In this document: piece after piece, positions 46,380 to 59,100 of the stretch
How the letters are laid out: each line of letters starts with the position of its first letter
Position numbering within the stretch: position 1 is the stretch's first letter
Source: Lytechinus variegatus
Lineage: Eukaryota; Echinodermata; Echinoidea; Temnopleuroida; Toxopneustidae
DNA length: 64,000 bases
Direction of reading: 5' to 3'
NCBI RefSeq assembly: GCF_018143015.1
Contig: NC_054742.1
Location: forward strand, 18,228,441 to 18,292,440
Made by a program: the position numbers and the translations under genes
The notes under the pieces: model-generated
Seen by the model: only the letters and a program-made list of their open reading frames with translations
Told to the model about the DNA's origin: nothing
The model's database searches: none

Positions 46380-47850
46380 CTGTGGGGTTAAGGACTTTAG
46401 GGTGGCTGCCGCAAAACTTACATTAGGAACTCTTTCCTTCTGTCAGTATTCCAGTGAGTCCACACTTCATGTGTGTCCATACTTTGTGGACAGTCATTAT
46501 CTCAAAAACTAGCCAATATCTTTAAAATCTGACATCATCAAAGTGACAAGTGACCGAAAATGACCCTTAAGCGTAAGTTTCTTTCGGATGACTTCAGTAT
46601 TCATGAAAATATAGACAAAAGATTGGCAAATTTGTCACCGTTAGCACCTGTTCTGAAGAAATCTGAAATTCTCAACAACTTCAAGCATCAGTCCATCACG
46701 ATATCATAACTTTGCAAGTAGATATCATAAAAATGTGAGAGTGACTGATTCTTTATAGCATTTTGTCGTCAATCACTCAATGTGATAAAATATCTCACCT
46801 GTTGAGCTTGAGTTTTTTTTTAAATCTCCACAAAAACTTTGGTCCGTGAAGTTAGGTCACACTTTTTCAGAACGGTTTTCCAACACAGCGCATTCGTTGA
46901 TTGGATTAGATCTATAGAGTTATTAGATCGCGATACCCATGATACCGGCAAAAGAAAACCAGTCAGATCACAGGTCCCTATGCTAATGAGCAAAAAGGCC
47001 AGATTCATCCAAATCATCTTGTGGCTGAATCCTCCTCCTTGCAAAATCTTGTGATTCGTGAGATTTTCTTTCTCTAAGAATTTACCTGTTTTAACCTCAA
47101 GTTAAATGAAATATTATTGCAGCATCAGATAGAGCAAAAGTTACTCTTTCATATTGGTTATTTATTTTGTATACAATAATTTTTTAAATAAGTAAATTTC
47201 TGGCCGGAAAATGTGCCTCAAAACTGAATTTTCTTTCTCTGTTTTCTTTTGCAAATTGTGCAAAACTTTTTATTTTGAACCTCAATGATCTCTATATCAC
47301 CATAAAGCTGAACTTTCTCACAATGCCACTCTTGATATGCGGCACCTTTTAATCAGGTCAAGATCACACTTTTCCCACCAAGGTACAAGACGAGATTTCT
47401 GAAATTTTGTTCTTGCATGAAATCCAGAGTTCTGATTGGCTGGATAAGGTTCACAGAACAACAGGCGCAGGGTATTTGAGGAGATTACCACATGGGAAGT
47501 GTGACCTTCCCAAGAACCCTGCACTGGAACCGTTGGAATTTACCATTGTGTGGTCTTTTTGACCAATGAGAGTGCAGTATTCTTGTTTTCAAGCTGCTTT
47601 ATGTATTTGAAAATGTGTGATCTTGACCCGATTAAACCAATTCTTATTTTGAAACCTATATCATTTCAAAGCATACATATTCAGCTTTATCATGATATAA
47701 AAATCATTTGGGCTCAAACAAAAATAAAGTGTGAAAATAGCAGCTTTTGTCAGGTGAAAATATTTATTTTTTAGCATATTTTAGATCAAAATTTTAACCT
47801 ATATTACAAAATCTTTGAATAAATCTAAACACATGACCTGAAAGAATGAT
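46380..47850. other. Intergenic, no gene or clean repeat seen
   Basis: Contains phrases typical of decayed repeats (GTGTGACCTTCCCAAGAACC, AAGATCACACTTTTCCCACC) that recur in inverted form between 46.85 and 47.63 kb, hinting at an old palindromic element without clear ends. Confidence 0.3.
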
Positions 47851-47866
47851 TCTTCTTCTTTACAAT

Positions 47867-49057
47867 TAGGCCTGGGACTTTCAGGTTTTTTTCTCTTCGG
47901 GTACCCGTGGTAATTTTCGGGCGGGTACCCGGGTACCCGAAAATCATGTCGCTCGAAATATGACTGGTGGAAAAACCCCATACAGTAGGTGACGTCATCA
48001 AGCCAATGCGATGCAAGCCAATTTATGAATGAAAATATAGTAAGCATGCGCATTGCAAGCCTCCCGTGCGCCACGCAGTATTCTATCGAAACAAGTCTGC
48101 AATACTCTGTCACCTAATACCAAAATTGACCTAGAATTCCACTTTTCTATATTTTATATGAATTCTAAAAGGTATTCTCAGAGGATCTATTTTCTCACCG
48201 ATACCGCACAGGTAAGCAATTTTTTATTACTTCTTGATTTTCCGTCAAAATCTTACGAAGTATAGCGTCGATATTACATCGTGTTCGTGGGTTTGTAGAA
48301 TCTATCGCTCCGTGAACAAAGTCGATTGATTTCCGGGTTTCGGAGCGTCAAATGCGCCAGCCAATCACAATCGTGTTACCATTTTCGGTTTATGATGAAC
48401 TGAAAATGGTATCAAGAACGGTATCCGAAACCCGGAAATCAATTGACTTTGTTCACGTAGCGATAGATTCTACAAACTCACAAACACGATGCAACATCGA
48501 CGCTACTTCGTAAGATTTTGACGGAAAAGTAAGAAGTAATAAAATTTGCTTACTTGCGTGGTATCGGTGAGAAAACAGATCCTCTGAGAATACCTTTCAT
48601 AATTCATATGAAATAAAGGAAAGTGGAATTCTAGGTCGATTTTGGTACGAAGTGACAGAGTAATGCAGACTTGTTTTGACAGAATACTGCGTGGGGCTGA
48701 GGCTTGCAATGCGCATGGTTACTATATTTTCATTCATAAATTGGCTTGCGTCGCAGTGGCTGGATGACGTAACTGCGCTGCAAAAGAAACATGGCGACGA
48801 TTGAACGATCTTAGTCACATCATCATCACTTGAAAAACTAGTATATTTATGGATATTTCGAGGGTAATTGGTGAGATTCAAAATGAGACTTGTGTACTTT
48901 TGTGATGAGTTTACAATAATGTCTTACACTACGCAATACAAATCAAATGTACGTTATACTGGTAAGCAATTTTCGGGTATCGGGTATTGATTTTTCTACC
49001 CGGGTACCCGACGCTTACGGGCGGGACCCGGGTACCCGGGTTTTAGTCCCAGCCCTA
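47867..49057. mobile_element. hAT-type palindromic (foldback) element, 1,191 bp, 8-bp TSD
   Basis: TTTACAAT at 47859-47866 and 49058-49065. Ends TAGGCCTGGGACT and, reversed, TAGGGCTGGGACT, followed by tandem GGGTACCCGGGTACCC words on both sides. From about 48030 to 48720 the two halves are long inverted repeats that meet near 48380. The TAGGGCTGGG start and 8-bp TSD are hAT-like. No transposase is present. Confidence 0.9.
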
Positions 49058-49781
49058 TTTACAATGGTACCAAATTCATGAAATTCGATGCACAATTAGA
49101 GCAGCAATGACCGAATGAAAAGAGGTATTTTGGTCCGCATCAAGCTCATTAAATATGCAAAACATCTCAAGTCATGAATATCACTTGGATGAAAGAAGCC
49201 ACTTTCTTGGGACCTGCAGTCTGACTGAAAACCCCTTGAATTGACCTACATGTACTAGTACATGTACCTACTTCAACTGTACTTCACATTTTCGTCAATA
49301 ATTTTTGTTTACAATTTTGCCGTCAATGTGGTAAATATTTTTAAAATTTGTTTTGTATAAATGGCATTATCCTGGTGTTTAAGTCACCAGTCCATTCACT
49401 GACACTGCCGTTTATTCAGAGCTGGCTGACGACTTATTTAAATTCAACGAACGAGTGCACACAGTCAGTAGAGGCGCTGGTCAGAAAATTGGGATCGTCT
49501 CAGCTCAGTTTACAGGGACTGTCTCAGTTTATAAGGATTTTTTCACACAAGAAATCTAGGACATGTAGGAAAGGTCATTCACCTGTTGAGTGCCAACACC
49601 AATCAAGAGTGCTAGTCAATGTAAACATATCGGGTTTCATAACAAGATTATTGGAAGATGCAAGTCATAATAAACGGTGAACTGGGGGGAATTGAGGTCA
49701 CCGAATCTATTTTTAGCACTCTCAATTCCCCTATTGCTGTCTTTGTCCCGTAGGGAGAAGTGAAGAAAAAAGTCCCCATAA

Positions 49782-49929
49782 ACAAGGATATCCTTATAAA
49801 CCAAGACAAATTACGGTATGTCTTGATAGATTGAGACTGTCCTTGTTTATGATAAACAAATGACAAGGACAGTCTCAATCTATCAAGACATACTGTAATT
49901 TGTCTTGGTTTATATAAGGATATCCTTGT
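49782..49929. repeat. 148-bp near-perfect hairpin
   Basis: ACAAGGATATCCTTATAAAC and the following 45 bp pair almost perfectly with the right arm ending ATATAAGGATATCCTTGT, around a loop near 49847-49862. Only a few mismatches or indels are seen over about 65 bp of stem. Confidence 0.9.
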
Positions 49930-51239
49930 TTTCTGGGAGTGGGACAATCCCGTCAAAACAAATGATTGTGAATAATTGTGAACAAATTTAAGTCTGACGA
50001 ATATTTCATATTTTTTAAATGTCCGCAAAGTTTGGACACCCCATCATACGTTAGCCTAGGCCCCAGCGAATCAGGGACAACTCGGACCACGGGACATCTC
50101 GGACCGCGGGCCGAGTTGTCCCACCCATTACGAGATTTTTTTTCCACAAGTTTGCGTCTATTTTTCCGTAATTTCGAAATTTCTTGTAAAGATTTTCTAG
50201 AGATATGGTCTGATGGTAATGTTCTTCACTTTCTATTACTTTTTTTTTCGCTGAAATAAAAAAAAGTGTAATTTTAGGCGTTTTTTGACAGCTCGCGATT
50301 CCCATAGGCGCGCGTGTATTAACTGTGTCGGTGCTCGGCTCGGCCCCGCTCAATAACTGACTTGATTTTGTGATCATTTCTCCTCAAAGTACCACTTTTA
50401 TCGCAGAAGATGGACTTTGTTGTATTCCATTACCTCCATTTTCTCATCACAAGGATAAAATTTGGTGTATTTGCACGATTTTGATCAAGTTTTTCACCTT
50501 TTTCTCTCTGGTCGCAAGAAGCGAACAACCGATGAACGGTCCGCTGCTCTTCATCGTAATTCTCCGTAGCTCGGCCGCCTAAACTGGCGGGGTGGGATTC
50601 AGACCGAATCCACAATGGAAGTGGGCGTGCACAGCAAAGAGCAGAGCTTGACTGAGTGAGAGATCGAGTGAACTCGAGTTTGAAGCTTGGCAGTGTATAT
50701 AGGCTCTGCCTTTTTTTGTAAATATATATTTTTCAATTTTTTCTATATTGATTTTACCTGGTTTCGAGCTCTAAGATTGTAATGATATAATTATGCTTCA
50801 ATTTCTTTGACTGAGTGTGACTATGGTGTGGATGTTTGAGTTGCTCAAAAATATTTTTACGTGGGTGGGGGCTCGGGGCGATTTCACTCTTGCCCCCGAA
50901 ATGCGAAAAAAATATATTCGGGGTGTAGCTGTGTGGGCATGTCAGGCTGAGGGTAGCCATCAATTAAAAAAAGTGTTTTATTTGGGGGCTTGATTTTTAA
51001 TTAATTATTTGTATTTTTTACAGGATTTAAAATAAAACTGATTTACTTTCTTTAATTTCATTTCTTGGTCTCAAGGGTGGATGTCAGGCTGCCGGGATGG
51101 AATTCAGCCACAATTGCCAATGGAAGTGGACATACTTGTACAGTCGTGAGCTTGGAGACTGAAGCCTTGCCCTACAGCTTAGAATATTTTTTAATCAAGT
51201 TTTAGGCCACTCAGTCTTATTCCCATTTGAAATATAATC

Positions 51240-51445
51240 AGGGCCGGATCCAAAATTTCCCTACAGGGCCGGGGGGCATTTTGTCTAGGAATTTTTGACA
51301 AAAGGTCTTTACTGCCAAATCACAGTAATTTTTTCTCAGGAAAAATTTGACAAGCAAAAAAAAAAAAGAAAAAAATGTTGTAAGTTGCCTTTTCAGTACT
51401 TTTTAAGGGGGGCGAATGTGCCCCCTCCCTCGATTCGCCACTAGA
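51240..51445. repeat. hAT-like MITE, CAGGGCCGGATCC start
   Basis: CAGGGCCGGATCCAAAATTT at the left and TCGATTCGCCACTAG at the right resemble the CAGTGGCGGATC ends common in hAT MITEs. The interior has TTTGACAAGCAAAAAAAA, also found in the element at 57982. Confidence 0.5.
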
Positions 51446-52324
51446 ACTTATGTCCATATTATTTAGTTTTAATTTTTACAGGAGGAAAGAATACCAAATT
51501 CAATAAGTTTTATGTTTTGCATTTTTACCAATTATTGTTTATTCAAGTAAAATGTATTTTAGTATTGTTCCAAAATGCATCACCTAATTAACTTGTTTGA
51601 ATTTAAAATGCAAACCTGAATAAAAATGAATTATGAACTTTGAATAAATAGAAAATAATATGTTATATTCTGTAAATTGTAATATTTTCAAATCATATTT
51701 TATCTCCATTCTTATCTTATCATTGTCTCCCTTTCTCATTATGTTCATCACTCTCATTTCAATTAAATTTATATTCTATTACTGGAATAAAAAAAGACAA
51801 TACTCAACAATGAAACATCGATCAATAGAAAAAAAACAAAGAAAAAGAGGGAAAATACAAAGAAATGACAGGTACAAGGAGGGGGGGGGGGTAACAACAA
51901 GTCATTCTTGTCTGGGTTTTAAAAACAGGAGAAGAGTCGTCAATACAATATTGCAAATAGCAACTATGAAGAGGGTTTGGTTTTTATCAAATAATTTTTG
52001 CAGTTCCTTTGGAGTGATGTTATTTTTGTTTCACCCATTCTAGAAAGTGAACTTTGTATCTAACACTAAGTTGCCCTAGTGTTGTTTTCCAATCTACATT
52101 TTCTAGTTCCTTGTATCATGTATGGATGAAATCATTTAAGGTGTACCAGTTAGAAAAATTGTTGACTTTTGGTATATATTTACATTAATCATGCAAGTTG
52201 CAGGTATGATCACCTTCTCAATGACTCTTAAGACAAGCTTCTGCAATTAATAAAATATATTGTATTTACTAGATAATTTGAACAACTGGACCAAATTGTG
52301 GCAAGATTAATGAGCTATATATAA

Positions 52325-52678
52325 GTGACAATGGGGAACCCGAGGCTGATAATGATATGATTTGAGCAAAGAAACAATAAAAATTTGATCAAAATCGGAT
52401 AAGGAAAAACAATATTATCGCTGCATTTTAAAGAATGATTTGTATTTTTCTGGTGAAACAGGTCTGGCGTTTCTTCATGGATATTTAATCGGCAACCTCA
52501 TGATGTCATATCCTCACTTGTTCTTTGTATTTTATTATGTGAAATTAGATTAATTTTTTAAAGTTGAATTCAATAACCCCGCTATTTGTTATCAGATTTT
52601 TATGAAATAAGCACTTTGATATGTGAATGTTGCTATGTCTACATTATTCATATATAAATATTTTCATCCCGGAGCATC
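52325..52678. repeat. TTAA-type palindromic MITE, GGATGCTCCGGG end
   Basis: The right end is TTTTCATCCCGGAGCATCCC then TTTAA. The left has GGGGAACCCGAGGCTGATAA and AAATTTGATCAAAATCGGAT. Same family as 12818-13409. Confidence 0.6.
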
Positions 52679-52742
52679 CCTTTAAATAATTTATTTATTA
52701 TTTCTTTTTCTCGAGAAAGAGTATAGTCTCTACAATAAAACA

Positions 52743-53128
52743 AGTGGAATGCCTCTGGCGGTCTCACCTGCATCACGTGATTCAATATAACAGTAGTGCT
52801 GACTTTGAAAACTACTATATACAACTCGCACAAGATGTTCAGTGATACTGGGTTACTCTTATTTCCATGTCTTATGAAATATACCAATACACTTAAAGAG
52901 ATATGATGGTAATTCAACAAATACCCCCAATGTGGCCAAAGTTCATTGACCTTACATGACCCTTGACCTTGATAATGTGACCTGGAACTCGCTGCAGGAT
53001 GTTCAGTGATATAAGTTATGCTGTCATTTAATAATCTTTGGTTATTAAATGACAGCATTAAGATTTGATGTTGATGCTGCCGTCGGAAAAGCGGCGCCTA
53101 TAGTCTCACTCTGCCATCCAGGTGAGAC
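52743..53128 (+). repeat. AGGTCA-rich DR1 repeat element (copy E), internally deleted
   Basis: AGTGGAATGCCTCTGGCGG to CCATCCAGGTGAGAC, 386 bp, with only two or so units left. Near 53030 a short inverted ATTTAATAACC/GGTTATTAAAT marks a rearrangement. It lies in the centre of the 5.3-kb foldback element. Confidence 0.85.
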
Positions 53129-53786
53129 AAAAATCATGACATGCACAGTGATGAAAAATAAAGCATTAAAATGAATTTAATCAAAAAGAAAAACCACATG
53201 CTATGTAAAAGAAATTAAAATTTAAAATCATAAATTCGTCATTTTTATTGAATGAAGAATTTAATTTATTTATAATTGGAAAAAAGGATTACCCCTATTT
53301 TCTTTCAATGTAACCAAGTTACTTGTAGGGCCTAATATGATTTTTCATCACATGACATGATTTTGAACAAAAATCAAGCCATATTTTTGGGTTACGTGGG
53401 ACGGAATCTACATGGCGGCATTCGTGGGACGGATTTTTCTTCTTAAATCTATCTCTGCCGGCTATTCACCTTATCCCCATCCCTCCCCATCATCCTCGTC
53501 CCTATCATCATCCCCTTGGGCACAAAACTGTCCGCAAAGGTAGAGGGGACCACAGGCTGCAAAATTTGACAAATATTTAAAAAAAGGTTATCGCCCAAAT
53601 GTAGGGTAATTTTTAACCCCAAAACAATTGACAAGAAAAAAGAGGGGGTTTTCAATAATAAAAGGTCATTTAGTCCTAAACACATGTATCATTTCAATTG
53701 TGAATGATTCATTATTTTGTTCTCCATGAAGAAAAATAGTAGGGTGGACATTTGGTATTGTGTCCCCCTATTTTTGGTAGGGGGAC

Positions 53787-53812
53787 ACGTCCCCCCCCCC
53801 CCCCCCCCCCCC
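53787..53812. repeat. Long poly-C tract
   Basis: An almost unbroken run of about 25 C, followed by 350 bp of TC/ATC-rich simple sequence (53820-54140). Confidence 0.9.
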
Positions 53813-54199
53813 GATTTCCTCCCATAATCATCCCTCACATCCTCGTCCTTCTCACCATCTCATGCACCCCTCTTATCAAGAGTCATCATCTCTCTTATTT
53901 ATATCCCTCATGCACCTCCTCTTCCCTCTCATCATCAAGGCCCACCCCTTATCATCGCCATCCCTCACATCCTCATCTCCATCTCTTTCCCTTTGTCCCT
54001 CTCATCATCCCCCCCCCTCATCAAAGATCCTCATCCCTCTTATCATCACCATCTCTCACCTCCTCGTCCCTCTCATCAAGGCCCACCCCTCGTTATCGCC
54101 GGTATGCTATCATCGCCATCCCTCACATCGTCGTCCCTTTTACCCTATATCCAAAACTCTGCTCTCTACACAAAGGAAACTCAATATAAAAATTAAAAA

Positions 54200-54420
54200 T
54201 GAAATTGGCATGCCCACACAGATACACCTAGAACATTTTCACATTTCGGGGGCAGGAGTGAAAATGCTCGGAGCCCCCATCCACGTATTTTTTGTTCGGC
54301 TCAAACATCCACACCACAGTCACATTCAAAGTCAAAGAAATTAAAGCATATTGATTATTGCAACTTAAAACTCAACTCTACACCACGGAAATTCAATATT
54401 AAAAATAAAATGGAAAAAAA
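54200..54420. repeat. Diverged tandem copy of the foldback inner arm
   Basis: GGCATGCCCACACAG, CATTTCGGGGGCAGGAGTG and AAACATCCACACCACAGTCA repeat, with about 15-20% change by eye, the segment at 54508-54740 of the right arm. The left side has a matching diverged copy at 51080-51190 of the 50583-50720 segment. Confidence 0.75.
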
Positions 54421-55389
54421 GGCCTAAAAATGATCAATTTTTAAAGTGAAAAATTATGCCCCCCCTCTCCAAAAAAAAAAAAAATTATTGATGGCTAGCC
54501 TCAGCCCGGCATGCCCACACAGCTACACCCCGAATATATTTTTTTCGCATTTCGGGGGCAAGAGTGAAATCGCCCCGAGCCCCCACCCACGTAAAAATAT
54601 TTTTGAGCAACTCAAACATCCACACCATAGTCACACTCAGTCAAAGAAATTGAAGCATAATTATATCATTACAATCTTAGAGCTCGAAACCAGGGAAAAT
54701 CAATATAGAAAAAATTGAAAAATATATATTTACAAAAAAAAGGCAGAGCCTATACGACACTGCCAAGCTTCAAACTCTAGTTCACTCTCTCTCACTCAGT
54801 CAAGCTCAGCTCTTTGACTGCACGCCCACTTCCATTGTGGATTCGGGCTAAATCCCACCCCGCCAGTTTAGGCGGCCGAGCTACGGAGAATTACGATGAA
54901 GAGCAGCGGACCGTTCATCGGTTGTTCGCTTCTTGCGACCAGAGAGAAAAAGGTGAAAAACTTGATCAAAATCATGCAAATACACCAAATTTTATCCTTG
55001 TGATGAGAAAATGGAGGTAATGGAATACAACAAAGTCCATCTTCTGCGATAAAAGTGGTACTTTGAGGAGAAATGATCACAAAATCAAGTCAGTTATTGA
55101 GCGGGGCCGAGCCGAGCACCGACACAGTTAATACACGCGCGCCTATGGGAATCGCGAGCTGTCGAAAAACGCCTAAAATTACACTTTTTTTATTTCAGCG
55201 AAAAAAAAGTAATAGAAAGTGAAGAACATTACCATCAGACCATATCTCTAGAGAATCTTTACAAGAAATTTCAAAATTACGGAAAAATAGACGCAAACTT
55301 GTGGAAAAAAATCTCGTACTGGGTGGGACAACTCGGCCAGCGGTCCGAGATGTCCCGTGGTCCGAGTTGTCCCGTCCCCGCCCCAGCGC

Positions 55390-56084
55390 CCAGGCCAGTT
55401 ATTAGAAGTAGCACGTCTATAATACAGGGATACAGTCCCTGGCCTGGGCATGGCATTGATATTTGCTGGGATTCTGCGTGTGGAAACGAACGACACGACA
55501 GTCATTGTCATTGACATTACGCTTACGTTACGATTCTAACTTTATCTTGATCTAACCAAATACATACACAAGGAAGTGAATGGTCTACGGATTCTATAAA
55601 AAAATAAATGAAATAGTCTAAGTTAGATCTAAATAATCTTACCTGCACTCTACTTTATGGGGGAAAATAAAAGAAGATTTGTTTTTACTCGGCACATATG
55701 CACATCGCATCCATCATCCTCCTGGGTGGGTCGTGACATTACTTGTAGGGTGAATTTTAAATTAGGATATAATATTTAAAAATAAAACTTATACTAATTG
55801 TTTATTTATAAACGAATCGCATTGATTATTAACCAGCCTGAATCAATCAAAATTTATTGAAATATCAAATGTGATTTGGCCTGTACCTTATTTTTTTTTA
55901 ACGTTTTAAATGTTTGAACAATTTTCACCTTCTTGATGTCCCCTATTTAAACAGAATGGACCTGGCCGACTGTGCAAGAGATAGATCGAAATTACAGAAT
56001 TTACTCATATCCTGAGAAAAAGCTGCTGAGCTGAGCTGAGATTGCCACGGAAAAACCAAGAAGAGAACATTATTAACGTCAAGA
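55390..56084 (+). promoter_or_regulatory. Probable ATP6V1F promoter and leader region
   Basis: Between the foldback tip and the ATP6V1F ATG lies about 700 bp without repeats I recognise. No clear TATA box near the ATG. The transcription start cannot be placed from sequence alone; the call rests on position. Confidence 0.35.
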
Positions 56085-56132
56085 ATGGCGCATTCATCGA
56101 AAGGGAAACTCGTAGCTGTAATTGGCGATGAA
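56085..56132 (+). CDS. ATP6V1F: ATP6V1F exon 1
   Basis: Sixteen codons, [16 protein letters not shown], then gtgagt. The [10 protein letters not shown] strand is the family N-terminal signature. The ATG context is caagaATGG. Confidence 0.95.
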
Positions 56133-59100
56133 GTGAGTACAATATCATTTTCATATAGGATTAAGATTGCATTCACAGATCTAACTGTGATGAACGAGAG
56201 AGCTGATGCGCGATGCTTACCGCCCTATTGTTTTCCAGACGTAAAGTCCCACACCGCACACGTTCATAACCATGCTGTGCAGGGGATGAATCATATATCA
56301 TATTGGGTGATTTCAAGTTCGGTGTTGGTGTTGAGAGCGTGAAAAGGCTGCTGAACCGAGCCCCAACACCGAGCTGGGTTCAGAGGAGCGATACCGATCG
56401 CGTTATCGATATCCTATGACGTCACGCCTCTGCGCTGCTGATCATCTCAACTTTACGCGAGAAATTCTCGACGACGAAAGTGAAGTCGGGACCACTCCTA
56501 GTACCAATGAGGTCCAAACATTAACATGTATGGACCTCATAGGCGACATTACCCAAAAATATGGGTTAGACAATGCTGTTCTGATTTCCAACCCAAGACT
56601 TTGGTAAATGTACGCCTTAATACAAATTGGAGTTACGTGATATGACTTTCATTTGTTGGGGAGACATTAAAAGTATTAATTAAGTAGTTCAAATTATTAT
56701 CATTAAACTTACATTTCAGGCCCTTTTTGTTGATTTTCGGTGAGCGTTCCACACAGCTGCGACGAGTGATCAACTCCGAAGTGATACGCGAACTGGTCAG
56801 CTGATCGGTCAGGTGATCGGTAGATTATCTTTTTGTCAGACGTTCATAATTTATGTAAAGCGTATCAATCTTCAGTATCTTGATTCCAAACTAGTATCAG
56901 TATTGCAGATAAATGTCATTATTGATTGGAATCAGTGGCGGATCGGGGGGGGGGGGTGGGGGTGGGGGTGAGCATTTCTGCCCGATCCCCCTATTGAGAT
57001 TTGTAGTAAATATTTTGGAATTAAATACGTTGTTCATACTAGTTATGCGACCCCTCCTTTATGATGATCACAGCATTATTTGTAATGGGGATATTTCGTT
57101 CATAATTATTCTTGTCTCTTCTTTCTCCTTTTTAGCCTTTTTTTGCTTGTTAAAACCTTTTTTCCTTTTTTTTTGGGGGGGGGGGGCTCGCCAAATTTTA
57201 CGTGGGTCAAAATTACCTTCATTTTTTTAGTGACAATCTTTTTTTCATTTGTCCAGTTCTACGCGAGACAAAATTACCTTCGATCATTATTATAGTTAAA
57301 AACTTTTTTTTATTTTTTATTTATTTATTTATTTTTTTTTGGGGGGGGAGGTTGCCAAATATCACGCGAACGTTTGTCAGCTTTTACTGTTTTATTCGAC
57401 TTATAATCAAATATTAAATGGGGCTTACCACAGTTTTTTTTAAAGTCAATTCATAAGAATATTCCTCCTCGGGATTTGAGCTTTCTTTCATGAAATATCA
57501 ATTTTTTTCATGATTACCAAAAATACTTAAAATTTTTTATCGGTGTATGCCTATAAAGCTTTAGCTCATGCGTTGCGCCTGCCATATTTTAATGCTGATC
57601 AACTTTATGCTTTTAATGAATTCCTAAAAACAATAAATTCTCAGATCATCAATTTTGTCGCAATCGAATAATTCGATTGCGTCTCTCTATCAGTTTTGAA
57701 TATTCATAAAAAATATCAGCTCGTGCTTTTTGCTCATAATATTTTGATTAGTAAATTCTTCTCTTATATAATCGAGTCGGATAGATAGATAGATAACTAG
57801 AGAGAGAGTGTTGGGGGGGGGTCCCTCAGCTACTTGTCCTCGCTTATTTGTTATTATTTGTTATTATGCTCATGTTGTGAGAGCTTTGTGTTTTCACATT
57901 TTTTTCTTTTTCAACCTTTTTATTGTCTCGGAGCTTCCCTCTATTTCTTTACACTATATTATAATGTAGTCCTGTTTCAATCATTGGCGGCGGAAGCCCC
58001 AAATTTTAGGAGGGGACAACCTAACAAATTTTGACAAGCAAAAAAAAAGGCTCTCAACCCAAACATTTTAGGGGGGACGTAGGAAAATAAATTGACAAGC
58101 AAAAAAAAAAGGTCAACAACAAATTTAGGGGGAACGTCCCCGCTTCCGCCGCCTATGGTTTCAATTCTTTTTTTGTTCTCATTTCAATGAAAACATCATT
58201 ATTAAACTGACGTACATGTAGAAGACTTTATTACGAAATTTTGACATTGTTTTGTTTCATTTGTTTGGCTTTCTTTTTTTCTTCTCCTCATCTTCTTTTT
58301 CTTCTTACTTTTTCCCTTTCCTTATTTTCTCTTCAGTATTTCATTCAGGTATCCGCCAATTTATACAACACCAAGCATATAGAGGCGGATAATCAGTGAG
58401 GGAGCATGACGGTGTGCCGCTCTAAAAAAAAGGAGGAATATTGGAAGAAAAAAAAAAGAAGAAGGGATGGGGAAAAAATAAAGAAAAAAAAAAGATGATG
58501 ATGGCAATGACGATGATGAAAATTATCTTGGTGATGATGATGGTTGTGGTGACGGTTGTGGTGATGATGATGGTGATGCTAATGATAGTGGTGATGATGA
58601 TGATGACGAGATGTAATTTTGTTATTTTGTCTTTGAAAAAATTAAGTAGTGCAAAGTTGAATTCATTTAAAGTTTATTATGAAAATAGCAGAAAAAAATT
58701 GGTATGCGTTCGAGGAAAATCCATCCCCCACCAATCTTTTTCAAAGGTAAGATTTTTTTTTTGCCCGGGGGGGGGGCCACTTCCATTCACGAGTGGATAC
58801 CATGCGCGACCATGGGGTCTCGAAAAGCACCCTAAACACGTAATTTCCATATTCTGAAAATGCACCCCTTAACAAGTATTGGCGTGTGAAACCCTACCCT
58901 TAACAAGTATTGGAAACAAAACGATACTCTTGGCAAATATTCCCTGAAATGAACCCCTAAACAAGTACAGGAATGTTTTATTGTTACGGGTCCTTCGGTC
59001 GTCGGCTTTACCTTATTTGGTTTAGTACGACCCCACCTTCTACACCTCGCGCAAATCGGACTCTAAACACGAAGTGTTGGAGCAAAAAGGACATCCTTTA

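Larger units (their letters stand above)
50074..55373. mobile_element. 5.3-kb foldback transposon with arms of about 890 bp
   Basis: Arms 50074-50964 and 54486-55373 are inverted copies, nearly identical by eye over long stretches. Each tip (50074-50122) has two direct copies of GGGACAWCTCGGACCRC and a closing GGCCGAGTTGTCCC, itself a small palindrome. GCCCCAGCG at 50060-50068 and 55380-55388 may be the target duplication, though 5-6 unexplained bases separate it from the tips. The 3.5-kb centre has no transposase and holds other repeats. Sea urchins are known for large foldback (TU-type) elements; membership is inference. Confidence 0.88.

Noticed and set aside
50370..50582. Open frame of 70 codons in both foldback arms (also 54868-55080)
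   Set aside because: Its conservation between arms is explained by near-identity of the DNA; no motif, and the frames on the opposite strand are equally open.
51660..52043. Plus-strand frame of 127 codons in the centre of the foldback element
   Set aside because: Begins with AT-rich hydrophobic noise and passes into poly-Lys and poly-G sequence; no transposase block such as a DDE or RNase H motif.
53752..54344. Overlapping frames rich in Pro, Ser, His and Leu
   Set aside because: Simple TC/ATC sequence open in several frames at once.
50060..55388. GCCCCAGCG as a firm 9-bp target duplication of the foldback element
   Set aside because: It is exact, but 5 and 6 unexplained bases separate it from the symmetrical tips, and it is GC-rich like its surroundings; kept as possible only.
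58441..58857. Plus-strand frame of 138 codons rich in Lys, Met and Val
   Set aside because: Translates an A/G tract and a GATGAT/GTG microsatellite, then the tip of a MITE.
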